A stretch of DNA of 64,000 nucleotides from Auriscalpium vulgare (GCA_019915015.1 JAHBBC010000023.1:496001-560000); one strand, 5' to 3'; positions 32,206 through 45,259 are shown, counted from the stretch's first letter. Program-made: numbers and translations. The notes: generated from the sequence alone by a model not told the origin.

Positions 32206-33426
32206 GATATCTTATATGATTTATGGCAGGGCACGGGATAGGAGGACAGTGTTGCGGAGTTGCTATCTGTTAGACAGCGTCAGCGTGTGCACCGAGTAAA
32301 CAATGCGCTATATCTTGATTGAGAGTGCTCACCAGCACCTGTGCCATGGTCTGCTTGGCTTTGGTCGAAACTGGAAACGCCGTGTCAAATTCCTCATGAA
32401 TACCGAGCAACATGTGCATGCCATGCTCACGATTGACCCCTGTGCGCTCACAGCAATGTTAACGCGGTTCTGTTGAGCGTGATACTCAGCTTGGAGTATG
32501 TCAATCATGCCGCGTGCATGCTATGCGATGCATGGCCGCAGACTCTCCAGCTAAGATCGATAGTAAAGAACGAACTAAGTGTCGAAACGAGCAGGGACGG
32601 ATCTAAAATTGCTCGTGATCGTGACTAGTGCCTACGAGGCGTAGTTGAAAAGGGCACGCACCAGGAGGCATTTGATTGACGGAGGCAGCGGGGGAATTAG
32701 AGATGGGACAACCTCGAGGAGCGACATGCGTAGGCCGCATGCTATCAACACGAGGAATGCAGCAACTGTGACGTTACACAGAAGCTATCAGCCTCGAGCA
32801 GACTCGGAGCAGTCCTGCGATAGGACTGTTGCGCGCAGCTCAAGAGATAGATGTGTCCAAAAAAGCGATGGTGGATGAATTGAAAACACAATGTTCGCTT
32901 GTCCGGAGAGCTACGGCCGCTCAACGACTGCACTGACAAAGCGCCTGGACGGTGTTGACGGCGTGGCAGTGATGCTATGTAGGACGGAACATGGACATGA
33001 ACCGCCGCGGGGGCGTGGTGACCTCGTTGATGACTTTGATAAGGTTTTCTGAGCAAAATAAGTGAACAGCGCTCGAAGTTGAGATCTGAGGCTGCGCCTC
33101 GCTGTCTCAAGGCCGGGGCAAGCCGAGCGGCCACAACGTGTTTCGAGATAAAGAAAAGAGAACACATTGCTCGAACCTTCCTGCCCCAAAGAGTACATTC
33201 AGCCAGAGAAATCTGAAAGCTTGTGTCGACACATTCGCGCGGGAATGAGGTAGTAGTAAAGCACTGGACAGTGGACAGTGGAAGTTGCTGCAGAGGCGAA
33301 ATAAGTACTGGTCCGAGATGGGAAAATGTTTTCGGCTTTCGCCGACACCCGCTGACCGTCGACCGTAACGACACAGCAAACATGGCAAACATGATCTTCG
33401 CACAATTCTTTGCTAAATGTCGCATT
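32206..33426. other. long intergenic region between divergent unknown genes
   Basis: About 1.2 kb. Open frames on both strands are short, mutually overlapping and without recognised motifs. It probably contains two promoters. Confidence 0.35.
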
Positions 33427-36054
33427 GCCACGGATGTTTTGGATGAACAGCGGGCCACGCTGGCAGCACGCCCCGGAATATCATACCGGGGCCGAGGCCC
33501 TTCTCCAACTTACGTCGATGCTCAGGCTGGCAACGACTGACATGGTACTCTTTCCTCCTCATCCCGTCCACCCGACAAGCTCATACCCCCTCATGATTTT
33601 ATGCCGTTTTCTGTGACATCAGCAGACGCTCTTGCCTTCAGAAGAATTGTCAAAGACATCGGGCGAGCGTACCATACACAGTCAACCGAGATGATACGCA
33701 TCTGCCGTTTGCTGACCGAGTTCTCATCCGGGAAGCATCATGAGAGCGAAGAATTATTCAAGTAAGGCTAGGACTTCCGCTCGCTAGTGAGGCACTACTA
33801 ATCTCGATCGGCCGTTTGGCGTCCCGACCTAGGGTGCTACAGGTTGCACACACTGCCCTCAGCCTGGCGGCCAATGCCGGCAAAGATGAGAGCATGGATG
33901 CGACAAAAGCTTTCATGGAGGCAAAGGAGAAGATTGCCGAGTATCAGAATCTGTACAAGCTGTAAGTTGTGTCTCGTCAGCGCCGGCCCAGCGCATTCTG
34001 ACAACTCTGCGACTGCGTGGCAGCCAGGCTCTAGCCGACGTCCGCAAAATACTGACTGACGCCAAAGTCAAAGATGCCGGTATGATGAAGTGGAGCAAGA
34101 GGGTGATGGCACGCTTTGGAGCTAAAGTGAGTATTCACGAATGTCAGTCTTCTGCATACGTTGTTAACGCGCACGCGTAGCCTGGGGCACCATTCTCTGG
34201 TCCTCTCATTCGCCGTGAATTCGTTCTTCTCCGGGGTCTAATCTCGGATCCTGCCCCTGCCCCTCCCCCTATCATCGTATCTCGTGAGTAACTTTCAAGT
34301 CAACCAGGACTTGTCAACTGACTTTCGTTTTGAATCAGAGGAGCTCGATATCAACACGGATATTCCGGCAGTTCTCTGGATATTCAGTCGCTTCTCCAAG
34401 ACAGACAACAGGCGCATCACCCTTAAGAATAACCCTCATTTCTATGTCGAAATGCCCAAAGCGCCTTCGTCCTTTAATGCGACCTTCAGACTAGAACCCC
34501 TGAAGGCTCTCAATCTGAACCAGTCGAACACTATTTATGTCATCATCGACAGGACATCTCGCATCTTCCTTGAATACGGAAAAATTAATCGAACGTTTGG
34601 CAATATCTGGCGACCGGATAAGACCGTAATATTAAAGGGTGGGTTTCTGTGGCCGTTTGAGCAAGTATCACTCACCTTTCGAGTTCTAGATATCGCCGGG
34701 CTGCTGGAAGCGGCTGATGTCATTGCGAGCGACACAGTGAAGGATAAGCCCGCGGAGATCTGGCAGCGCTCGAAAGAGCGAGCGCAGACTTCGGTCAAGG
34801 TTACGAACGACTGGAAGGACGTCCTCGAGCAGGCCTTGGTTTCAGATGGCGTTGACTGGCTCATCCGCCCCGAACGCTTGCGTGTTGAGCCGCCGACAGA
34901 GGATTGGGTACGCTCGGCGTTGTATAAGCCGCCCCCGGATACAACTGAGCGTTTGCTAGGTACCTTGCTCGCCCGTCAGGGAACGTACTGGTACGACTGC
35001 TTTCGGAAGCACGTATAGCGTCGACGGCACGGCGAGCCGTAGCGGCCATTCCTCCAAGAGGACGCGCTCCCGGCATCATGGCGCAGGAGCGTCGACTACC
35101 ACCCTCTCCTCTGCGCACTCGAACTCGCAAGCGAGTCGCAGTACGCACCCCGACGCGTCTCGTTATGGCTCGACCGCAGCAAGCAGTGTTACTTTGTTGG
35201 CTGTCGACGAGCCACAGACGGACACAGCGACTCTGGCGTCAAGCAACGGACCTATGACTTCCACGACATCGTTGGCACCCCCGAAGCCTTCCCTGGTACC
35301 GCGGGACAGTGGGATTGATTTACCTGATACGCCGTTTGTGCGTGGCAATATACGCGATGCAGGCACCCCTGTCGCGAACGTGAGCGGTCCTGCCGCTTCA
35401 GGAGCGCCACCTGCTGGGCGCGATGCTGTTAATGCCGCACGATCGATCCCCGGTTCTTATCCTGGCGATCATCGAGCCCGAGCCGCAGACGGTCTCGCTG
35501 ATCGTGCGGGCCAAGCCACGCGCTCGAGCAACGCCGCTCCAGCTCCTGCAACCCCCGCACCGTTGCCTGCCAGTGCTACGCCGTCGAGGTCAGAGTCGGC
35601 GCCCATTGATAAAGCGAAGGCTGTTCAGGCCCAGCAGCAGCGCGCTGCCTCGACACCATTCGCATCTTCCAGACCGGCACCAGCACCTACTCCGTCTGCT
35701 AAACTACCTCCGGTACCACAGTTTCCCAATCGTCAGCCAACTGCGTTTAAACAGGAGCCTCCCTCGCGACCGACGACGGCGCCGGCGATGCCTCCCCCGC
35801 GCACAATGCCCACACAAGCCCCACTCGCACCGCAGGCGAAAAGTGCGCCGCGAGCTACAGACGTGCCACAATTTCGGTCCATACCACCCGTTCATCCTCC
35901 CCCTCCTCCCCCTCCTTCACCTCGACCCACACCAACCGCTAGCGTAGCGCCGCCTCCGCGAGCACAGCCTGCCCCTCCACCTCCTCCGCAAAAATCATGG
36001 TGGCGGAGACATGTCGTGGATCCATTGGCCAATGCTTTGAATCAGAACCAGTAG
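33427..36054 (+). CDS. unknown protein: helical N-terminus, beta-rich centre, proline-rich tail
   Basis: The 5' end is uncertain. From about 33620 exons encode helices (ADALAFRRIVKDIGRAYHTQ, RICRLLTEFSSG, VLQVAHTALSLAANAG, FMEAKEKIAEYQNLYKL, VRKILTDAKVKDAGMMKW). A GT..AG intron (about 34284-34339) opens a beta-rich segment: ELDINTDIPAVLWIFSRFSK, RRITLKNNPHFYVEM, NQSNTIYVIIDRTSRIFLEY and LTFRVLDIAGLLEAADVI. An intron or frame change near 34960-35020 leads to a Ser/Thr/Pro/Ala-rich disordered tail with a proline run (PPPPPPPSPRP) ending NALNQNQ at 36054. No catalytic motif. With its divergent helical neighbour it could form an uncharacterised pair; this is inference from position only. Confidence 0.45.
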
Positions 36055-37696
36055 GTGGCCGATTCTGCCTAGTATCGCTCTGTATGTATCTGTGTAAGCA
36101 CACGTCGCAGTACCATCATCCTGTCTGTGAACCAGTGAAGAGGCGTATATCACAGAGCCCACAATATTTGCGGAATGTACTTACTCCGCCTCCGGAGTCC
36201 TTCACTTGCTACTTCATTCACATGATACCACGCGGCCGCTTCGGTAATTCTCGGCCCGACGTCGCACGCCTGACTTGTGCCAGAAAATCTCATTCTTCCT
36301 TCTGACTTCCTGGGACCTGAATAGCGCACTCCAGCTTACCCGTTTGCTCACCCTTGGACGTCTACATCTCAAGACGACGCCGGCGCAACACATACATGCC
36401 TCTGAATTTCTGAGTACTGGCGCAGGCTCAAGGTACATCCCGCTGGCACTGACAGCGGCGACTTGTCTGTCCGTGTTCGAATTGAAGCCTTCTTGGTGAG
36501 CTGGAATTAATGGGCGTCTCTGGAGATATGGAGGTCAGTCAGCCTTATCGCTACTGGCTAGATGACTGCCGTGCAGTTGAAATTTTCGGTGGCGACGCGT
36601 GGTCACTTCGCCTGTTTTCATGAGCGAGTCATGCGCATCCTGATGCCCCCTGATGCCCGGGCCTCGCTGGTCGCTTCTCCGTCGCTTTTATGGTCCCCTT
36701 TTCGGACCCTTCTCTATCCCTCTTGTCTGGAGCGTTCTGGCCGAACACTGGATGCTTGTTCGGACCTAAATTGATGAAAAAAACGTTCGTGTTTACCGCA
36801 CCTTCGCTTGCAACACACAGTTACAGTATGCCCCGACTTGTCTATGGCGCTCCGTCTGGCGTCCCCTTGAACCGCTGATCCAGCGCTTTCACCCTTGTTT
36901 CATTGATATCCTCTCGCCGAGATGAGAGCCCCCGAAATGTACTCTCGTACGTTCTGGCCTCGTACAGCCCGTACAACTGTCGCGGATCAAGAGACTGTAA
37001 TTTCAACGCTCATACAGCGCTGCTGCCGGCCGCGAAGTTGCGCGCATGTCACCCTTCCGGGGACCACGCCGATATGGCGCCTCAAAGGTAACCGTCATGA
37101 GCAATATGCACGTTGGCCATGCTCTAGCTCTAGGCACCGCTTAAATGCTGTCGAACGGTTTAAGCCCTTCGGCGCACTGCCTCGACAGTGCGCACTCCTC
37201 CTCGCGTCCGCGCGGTATGCCTTCATTTGACCGCAGCAGATGTGCTATCCATCGCATCTTACAAGGTCCTTCAACAACGGAGTGTGATAGGTATGGAGGT
37301 TGTGTATACCACGTCCCGAGCACCAGGCTACCGAATTTTCTTTGCCTTGTCTGGTAGGAATGGAAGATGGTAAGCGCGCCAACACTCGATTTTGATGTGA
37401 CAGAAACCTCAAGGCGCCTTGGTGTGGTGCCCAGACCGCCCGGTTCTTTGCACCCTCAATGCTGCCTCCTGCCACTGCACGTCTCCGTCAAGGTGAAGGC
37501 GGTGCGTTTGTGGGCACATGTGGACTCCGCGACGACTCCTCCCCGGTAAGATTCAGTGGAGCAGGTCTACATAAGACCTCGAGCCCCGAGCTAATCTTCA
37601 CCAGCACCTGACCTCCACATACACATCCACACACACAACGCCTGCAGGCAGCGCACCCATACCGTTTCTATACACATCCCGAACGATATATAGAGC
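36055..37696. other. intergenic, no supported gene
   Basis: About 1.6 kb with only short unsupported open frames. TATATA lies at about 37687-37692, just upstream of the next ATG, but that is too close for a conventional TATA box. Confidence 0.35.
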
Positions 37697-38488
37697 ATGA
37701 GCACGAAGACCAACATTGCATGTACGTCGTCTGTCTGCTATTTCCCGAACCAAAGTGCTGAGCAACGTACCTAGATGAGCTCCCCGCGACCGTCAAGTCG
37801 CTGAATGCTGGCTGGCTTGCAACATGCCAGAGCGCCGCGACAGTCGTAAGTTTCTCCTTTCTTCTTGTTCAACAAACTCCTAACCTTCACCCCTCCTACG
37901 CCCAGTCCGGCCTCCTCGCCGTCGTCGAATCGCAGCTCATCGCCTTCATCAAGTCGCCATCCTCCTACCCCCACGCCGCCTCCACCGCACAGATGAATGC
38001 ACTGCTCATCTTCACCTACGCGGCGTTCTTCTTCAGCCTGAGCGCGATGATCAGCTCGCTCGTGCTGACGGACGAGTTCGGCGAGCTGCCCGTGCGCGCG
38101 TCACGGCGCTCGAACCCCATCAGGCAGGGCCTATACGACAGCAGTGCGGCGAGCCTGCTCGAGAGCTACGGTGCACGCAAGTCGTGGCGATGGGTGATGT
38201 GGCATTGTGAGTGACTTTGGATGTCCGGTGTGCCGTGCTAAAAGGCTGTGGGTAGGGCTCTTCACCCTCGTTGCGTCGGTGGTCTCGGTCACTGTGCAGG
38301 TCCTGCTGTACGTCTGGCTCCAGGAGACAGTCGCGGTGAAGGTCGTCGGCCTATGCATTGGCGTGTTCGGGCTGCTCCCGCTGTTGCGTTTCATCCCGCA
38401 CGGCATCATGGCGACAAGGCGCCCGACGAGCGCAGTCGTTGTCACGCCCGTCAGTCCCGTGCACCTGCGAGGCCCGATGGGACCGTGA
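37697..38488 (+). CDS. small multi-pass membrane protein, basidiomycete hypothetical
   Basis: Exon 1 (MSTKTNIA) joins across an intron to YELPATVKSLNAGWLATCQS. After a second intron the text gives SGLLAVVESQLIAFIKS, then membrane helices NALLIFTYAAFFFSLSAMIS and WLFTLVASVVSVTVQVLLYV and VKVVGLCIGVFGLLPLLRF, ending HLRGPMGP at 38488. Short, three or four helices, no catalytic residues. I recall similar small integral proteins in mushrooms (AAFFFS..AM.S followed by DEFGELP), with no assigned role. Confidence 0.7.
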
Positions 38489-39096
38489 CCGACAGGACAG
38501 GCAACATGGCACAAGGGAATTTGTTCTGGGCGCTGGCCGCTCAAACGGATTCACGGGTTTCTATATTTCGTTGGCGCAGAGACTGTCAGACATCTCTGCG
38601 CCGAGACTCACGCTCCTTTACTGATCTCATCGCCCAACGCGATCGCATCCAGCTTGCTCTGACGGCGACCAGAGTTGAGGGAGAGGCTGCTGCTCGGCCG
38701 ATGGGCCGGACGGCAGCTGTACTTCCTGCTCTCTTGTCGCCGATAGACGTGCACGCGTGCGGACTACCAGATTGATTTACGTCTGTCCTTACGAGTACTC
38801 TACTATTGCGAACCTACATCGTTTAACGGACTACTACAAGAAATATCAGACATATGTCACATACCAATCACACCATCCAAAATGCTAGCACATGTATATT
38901 GATCGAATGTGTCCATCGTTGCAGCTGTCGACATGTGCGTACATTGAGCTGTCTATGAATATGAAAAGCGTATACACTATGCAGGTAAGTGCCAAAGATG
39001 ATAACTTATGCAAGACAAGATCGCGCGATACAACACAGGAGATAGCATTCCCTGGTAGATTTTCGTGGTAGCGACACCCGCACCGCACGCAGAGCA
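38489..39096. other. intergenic between convergent genes
   Basis: About 600 bp holding the 3' ends of two converging genes. No gene is supported. Confidence 0.4.
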
Positions 39097-40737
39097 TCAT
39101 GACGAGTCCACAAATTTCTCCCATCGGTTCAAGCACGAGTAGCCATCATAATCTGCCAGTCGACAGCGAGGATCAGCACACATGACGGCGAAGCGGAAAG
39201 GAGGGGCGCACCGAAGCTCCGCGCGGGGTCGCATGAGCAGCGCCCGCGCTCCCACAGGTCCTCCTCCTTCGGGCAGTGCGTGTACGGATTGTGTTCGTAT
39301 CCCACCTCGCGGAAGAACTGGATCTGGCTCCGGCTCGTGAGCAGCGCGGCGCCGATGGAATGTACCGGCGCATCGCCCCAGCGCTAGGTCTGATATTAGT
39401 ACAGAGCGAGACATGCATGGGAGGTCGTGACGGAGATGTTTAGAGTCAAAGACACACCTCGTAGTAGAACCCGCCCTTGGAGTCGAGGTAATTGAAGAAG
39501 GCTGAGTACGCCTCGCCCCGCCAGAAGTCCATGTCTGCGATCTCGAAGTTGCTCCAGACTGGCCGCGGGTCAAATTAGTGCGTGCCCAGTCCATGAAATG
39601 CAGGCAGACGCACAGTGGCAGCCGTTGTACTTGGTCCCGCCGTCGTCGGACATGAAGCCGATGCTGTTGTCGCGCGCGACGTATTGGGGGTTGAGCGCAG
39701 CGAATTCTGGGCCGCGTCAGCATACTAGCACACGGAAAAGGGATAAACATACCCCGGACAGCGGACCACAGTGTCGGAATAGTGGCCTGGAACTCATACA
39801 TTGTAATCGTAAATCCTGCGATAAGCACGTGAGCACCGTCCGTCAGCAAGAAGGACAAGATACTCACCATACGTTTTGTTGTTGTCCTGCATATACACGA
39901 ACGGATCGATGTTCATGTTACAGTGGAAATGTACATCGGGCCTGCGAGGCCGTCAGCAAGAGGCAGCACAAACAGGAGCCACCACGCACTCGACGCGCCA
40001 GTAGTACCGATACGGCTGCAGCAGTTCATGGCGATAGAAGAACTAGGCGGGATGTTAATTCGGATCGGCGAGTTGGGTTATTAACACGCACGCCAGAATT
40101 GAAGCGGCACATATTGCGGTAAGACAGGCTGCCGCCATAGATGATGTTATCGTCGACCATCTTCTGGCGCGCCGCGGTCGCGCGTGCCTCGTCAATCCAC
40201 GGCGGCTGATGCCACATGTCCTTGGGGATGACGCCAAACGAGACGGGCGCGGTCGTCAGGACGCTCACACGCCTAGCATCGCCGCATCAGCCGCGCTCCA
40301 CAGACGGCAAGGACACGAACGAGGACACCCACTTCTTAAAATTATCATCGAACGGCTCGTCGTTGAGGAAGACCCACGGGTACTGGAAGTTGCGGTTGAA
40401 GCGGTCCTCGAGGTCGCGCATGCTGCGCACTGCGCCGTCCGCGTCTGAGTTGCGCGCGAGCATGAGGAGGGTCGCGTTTGCGCGGCGCACAAGGGGCGAG
40501 GTGTCGGTGGCATTTGGGAGAGGGGGGGACTCAAACTCGGTGTGGTAGTACTCCTCCGGGATGCGAGAGGGCTTGGTCGAGCGGAAGAGCTTCGACACGG
40601 GTGTGGATGGGTGCAGGGTGAGCAGTGCGAGAGATGATAACGCGAGCTGTGAAAGTTTAGCTCCTGACGACTGCATGATTCAGATTACTCACCACAACAA
40701 TGAACAGGATCCCTACAGGACGAGATATCCGTGACAT
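39097..40737 (-). CDS. GT15 alpha-1,2-mannosyltransferase (KRE2/MNT1 family)
   Basis: Golgi glycosyltransferase that adds alpha-1,2-mannose to O- and N-linked glycans. The start at 40737 gives a type II signal anchor across the first intron (SRISRPVGILFIVV, LALSSLALLTL). Then a stem, and the catalytic domain: RNFQYPWVFLNDEPF, YGGSLSYRNMCRFNSG, YYWRVEPDVHFHCNMNIDPF, DNNKTYGFTITMYEFQ, LNPQYVARDNSIGFMSDDGG, FWSNFEIADMDFWRGEAYSA, YERWGDAPVHSIGAALL, and a Cys-containing end (HCPKEED, DYDGYSCLNRW). About eight short introns. All family blocks are present in order, so full length and probably functional. Confidence 0.9.
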
Positions 40738-41500
40738 GGCAGAGGGGAGAGAGAAAATGATAACGGAGACTCAAGCGAGGGAAGGCTAGTGGTCGATTAT
40801 TGAGGCTGAGACCGCTGGTCAAGGCGCACCAGGCGAGATCCAATGCGAGCTGTTCGTCCTCTTCGACGTCGACGTCGACCGCGCTGCTGGGAGTTGTTGA
40901 GCAACAACAAGTCAACGCTTCCGCTGGGGCTGATCATGATGATGCGCAGCCGTTGACGGTTGTGGCGGGCCGGCGGCAACCGCCTACTGGCATAGCAACG
41001 GGTGCTTCGGCAGACATGTCATGTTCAACAAACAGGGCGATGCAAGTACAGAAAGAGTCGGTCGCATTTTGAGTCGGCTGCATCTCATCTTCATCACCGC
41101 ATAGACTTGACTTCTACAGCGTCCGACTTGAGAAGCAGCTGCTGTATGTAGCCTCCCACGTCTTAACTTGGGTTCGTGCACGTGACGGCCAGCCTGGCTA
41201 GCGCGCTTACGAGGCTCGAGAGTCGTTTGACACACTCAGCAGTACTTAAATTCTCCTCGATGCAGCACTCTCGAGTCTCGCCATCTTATCTGCCTTGCCA
41301 CGGCCCAGGTAGAGCTGCATGATCGAGCACAGTGTGACTATATCTGGAGTTGCTTCGAGTCTTGGATTCCAACTTGCTTTTTGGTCATAATTGACGCCTG
41401 TTTGGGTCCCCGCATCGTTGCCGCAACGGAAATGAAACCGGCGGCCACTATACCTCTCCTTGTCTCTTCCCCTTCCTTGTCAACCTGTACTGTCGCCGAC
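40738..41500. other. intergenic, no supported gene
   Basis: Contains the mannosyltransferase promoter. CTCGAGAGTC-like motifs recur around 41215-41275. No gene is supported. Confidence 0.35.
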
Positions 41501-41830
41501 AATGCCATCGGTGACGGGTCGCCAGTCAGGCGAAATTCCGTTGCCGAGACTGCCCAAGGCTCAGCTTGAAGCAGTCGAAGACGACATCATGGACGGGGAC
41601 CTCACCGAGCTCGAGCACACGTCGTCGTCATCGTCCGAGAGCGAGAGCGAGTGTGAAAGTGAAGATGATTTTGCAGAAGAGAGCGACGGCTCAGAGTTCG
41701 ACGGAGATGGTACGTGTGGCTTTTCTATCATGCCATCCGGACGCGTTCTGACAGCGCACAGACAAACGCCCCACCAAGCGGGGGGCTCCTTGAACCGCTA
41801 CCACCACCATGGTCGGTTTTCCCACGCTCT
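41501..41830 (+). pseudogene. acidic nuclear-type protein fragment (possible pseudogene)
   Basis: An ATG at 41501 opens MPSVTGRQSGEIPLPRLPKA and a long Ser/Glu/Asp tract (DGDLTELEHTSSSSSESES). A plausible GT..AG intron (41709-41760) leads to DKRPTKRGAP and then an in-frame TGA. The acidic tract followed by KRPTK suggests the start of a nuclear protein cut short, possibly by LINE insertion downstream. No family is recognised. Confidence 0.3.
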
Positions 41831-42512
41831 GCCGTGGGGAGGATCCGACTTCTACCTGCTCTCTGAGGTGACTAGTGCACCCAGGACAGCAGCGACGAAG
41901 CCGACAGACGACCATCTGGCCCCCCGTGCAAAGGTAGCTGTCTGATGTTACGGACACCGCGACAAGACAGTCCATCCACCGCATACGTGGCACACACAAC
42001 TCGCCCCCTCGATACGAGACCACACCCTCACTCCGACACCCGCACCCCCCACCCTGAGACCGACCTCTGGACGTCCCATCCCCAGTAGACAGACAGTCTT
42101 CCCATGTAACCCCCCACCACGATTCCAATCCGATGACCTATTGAGCCACTGAGCCACTGAGACACCAAATGAGATCACGTGAGCCCTAAGCGCGAAAACA
42201 AGGCGCCGGCAAAGACGGTCGAAAAACAAAGCAACGCCTCGCCACCCGAGACGACAACCACCCCCTTTCACCACCCCCTTTCACCAAAAAACAACACGTC
42301 GCCACCGATCGACGAACAAAGGAACACAGGAGACAACGAAACCACAAGCGGAAAACAAGAAATCCCACCACCATAAAAGACACCCAGCATGGAGCGAGCA
42401 CCAGCCAGAACGCGCACACACAGCTAACGCGACACAAATTCACCACACGCGCTCCAGCCCTCTCACAACTACCCTCTCATCCTACATCTCCCCCCAATCC
42501 ACCGTCATCACA
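41831..42512. other. probable 5' region of the LINE
   Basis: C- and A-rich sequence without supported genes, leading into the LINE ORF1 start at 42513. The exact LINE 5' end cannot be fixed from the sequence alone. Confidence 0.35.
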
Positions 42513-44543
42513 ATGGCCAACGGCAAAAGACCCGTGCGCAAGTCAAACAGCGTGAACATACCTACCGGGACCAAGGCCACGAAGGGCACGCAACCAACGG
42601 ACAACAATAGTAAGCCGCCTTACCCGCGACACACCGCAGAGCAACGCGTAACCCAAAGTAACAGATAGCGACTCCGCGAACGCGCAAGGACACACGGCCC
42701 CTGGGGAGGCAACGACCACGTCCGCCCCACCGCCCCAGAACCCACCGCTCTCACCGCTCACGGAGCCCGAGGACATGGAGGTAGACCCCAAAGGCGCCAC
42801 TGGCGACACCGTAGGGGACGACCCCGAAATCATCGAGGATGACGATCTCTACACGTCAGGTATGCACCCACACAGACATGATTCCCATCCCACGTCACTG
42901 ACGCGACGACAACGCTAGCCTACGCGACGAAAAACCCCTTCGAAGCCCTTGACGGCGGCAACACGAGAACTAAGTCCACCTCCACAACCAGCAACCAACA
43001 CGCTGGACCATCCCCCGTCCCCACGTCCTCGACTCCATCCGAGGCCCCACGCGAACCCGCGCAGAGAACTACCGCCACGCCTGGCGTAGCAGACACCACA
43101 GCTACCCCCACACCCCCCTCCCACCCCATGCCCCAGGAACCGGTCATCTCTTTCGGCGGGGTAGACTCGTCCAAATGGGCCGAGGGAGCGCGCGAGCATT
43201 TCGAAGAACGACAGAAAGCCAAGTTCACTTTCAATCGCACGGAGCACTTCCGGAACGCTGCCAGCGTAGGAATCACCCCCGACGGGGACGTCCGCTTCGT
43301 CTCGGAAACAGTAGGGGGCGACGAGTCTGGCCGAGAGAACCTGCGCCCGAAGAAGCGCGCCCGCCCGGCCCCCGAGCCTGAGAGGCCATCGAGCCCACCC
43401 ACTGCCCCCGACACCCCGACTCCCTCGACGCGACGGAGGGCAGCCCCCACGCAGACCAACAACGCCACGCAGAACCCGCCGACGAAGATAGCCACGGCGC
43501 GAGACTTCATCGACCAGGTCTCGTTCTCGAAATCGCGCGCTCCTCTCAAAGTCCAGAGCCGCGCTCCCGAACCCCAAGTCGAGATCTTTACCAGCGGCCC
43601 CTTCCCCGCTATCTATGACGCCCACGCCGCCGCACCCCTCGATAACATCGACAAGGACCAAGTCGCGGAATGGTGGTCGACTCCGGGATTCAAGGTCCTC
43701 CTTCGAGTACTCGGCAAAGCCGCCTGGGACCCGAAAGCACTAGCCACCCTGGCCGCCAAGATGGCAGCAATGGTCGCCGAAGGATTCGGAGAAGAAGACC
43801 CGCTCATCGCGGCGCCGATCCCCGCGGTTGAAGGCGACTCGAGAGCGCACGCCCCATCCACCTTCCTTCTACACGGCATCTCCGAGGAGACGGCGACGGC
43901 AGCCCTCAGCATGGAAATCCTGGACACGAAGGAGATCTCGGTCCAGGTACTGCCATTCAAAGTACGCAACCCGGCCCTCGTCCTCCTCATCGAAGGATTC
44001 TCCACGACGAGAACGGAGCTCATCCGCCAAGTAATCGACAAAACGTGGCGCAGCGACGCCTCAAGCGCACGCCTCACTGGATTCATCAAAGAATCCGAAT
44101 CCGAAGATGACTCCCCCCTCACCGTCCAACAAGTGTCGGACTTCCTAGCGACGCTCCGGATCATACGCATTGACATGAAGGGCACCGGATCGTTCCTGGT
44201 CCCGCACTTCGCGGCCATCGCCGACGGAGACACCATCCCCTCCCTCACGCACTGGGTCACGCTCCGCGACCACTTTGCGGAGCTCACCTACCGTTCCAAC
44301 CTGGTAGGAACAGGATCTGTAATCCCCTTCCTCGATTGCGCAATTTGCCACGGGTGCGACCACCCTCGAGGACTATGCCCTTTCCCCGCAGTCCCGGGCT
44401 GGCAGGGCCCAGGAAGCAAGGCAGACACCGCTCAGAAGGCGTCTAGGGGACGCGGAGGCTTGCGAGGGGGCTCGAGGGGACGAGCCAAACACTCTCCCTA
44501 CGACGACTCGCGAGACAGCTACCGCCGAGGCCACCGCCAGTAA
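42513..44543 (+). CDS. LINE ORF1, Gag-like protein, two intron-like segments
   Basis: The start at 42513 gives a basic lead (MANGKRPVRKSNSVN). Two GT..AG segments, 42610-42664 (55 nt) and 42860-42918 (59 nt), must be removed to join the open frame. The second exon is acidic (TEPEDMEVDP, EIIEDDDLYTS). The main exon encodes a Pro/Thr-rich linker, a conserved block typical of basidiomycete LINE ORF1 (FPAIYDAHAAAPLDNIDKDQ, HGISEETATAALSME, PVLV-like strands) and a zinc knuckle-like CAICHGCDHPRGLCPF, then a Gly/Arg-rich tail (RGRGGLRGGSRGRA). It is expected to bind element RNA. No stop is seen in the main exon. Confidence 0.8.
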
Positions 44544-45259
44544 GACCGTACTAAACCGCATATCCGCACGTAACAGTATCATTGTACATACACACCCGCG
44601 TTTCACTTCAACAGTGCCGCAGTAATGACAGTTATATGAGCCCCTCTCTCATAAAAAAAAGCGAGAACCTTAAGAAGAGTACGCACCGCTGCTCACGCCC
44701 GGACGTAAGTCAAGCGGACTACACGCAGACTCAGGAAAACCTCACGGTCGGGGGACCACAGGGAAAAAAACCGGACCGTAAAAATCGTGAACTGCCCACA
44801 TACACTGACCGCGTGCGGGACAGGAAAGCGGAACACGAGCTCACCCTGTTGACTGGCAAAGAGCCAAAAGAACACGGAGACCTATTCAGGTCGTGGACCA
44901 GCCGTGCCGAGAGGCTCAAGTCGAAGAAGTACTGCCTACGGTAGCCGAGGGACCGCAGGCAAGGAAAATCGACATACGTCCACCCGCGTCGGCCGGGTCA
45001 CGCCGAACACGCCCGCGAATAGTCGTACGCGGAGCGTCTGAGTCCGACTGCTGCACAATCTTCACATTTTTCTGTCAATACCGGGTTTTTGTCGTCGAAC
45101 GGTCAGTACCTCTCCGGAAGCGGAGGGAGGTCGTCCATAGCCGCCGGGACACCCCCAGATGATGCGACCGGAGCGAGCGCAGGTGGATATGCAACACCAG
45201 CATCACAGGCGAACTACGCCCAGGAGGCCCAACAGCCCTCATCCCCGAACAACCGGGAA
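44544..45259 (+). other. spacer between LINE ORFs
   Basis: About 0.7 kb. A 120-codon open frame (44582-44944) and an in-frame 5' extension of ORF2 back to 45089 without an ATG are present. ORF2 may therefore start at the ATG at 45260 or be reached by another mechanism, such as reinitiation. Confidence 0.4.

Noticed and set aside
32745..33458. 237-codon minus-strand frame between the divergent unknown genes
   Set aside because: Ser/Arg/Leu-rich composition typical of chance frames, no domain, and it overlaps the probable promoter and first exon of the plus gene.
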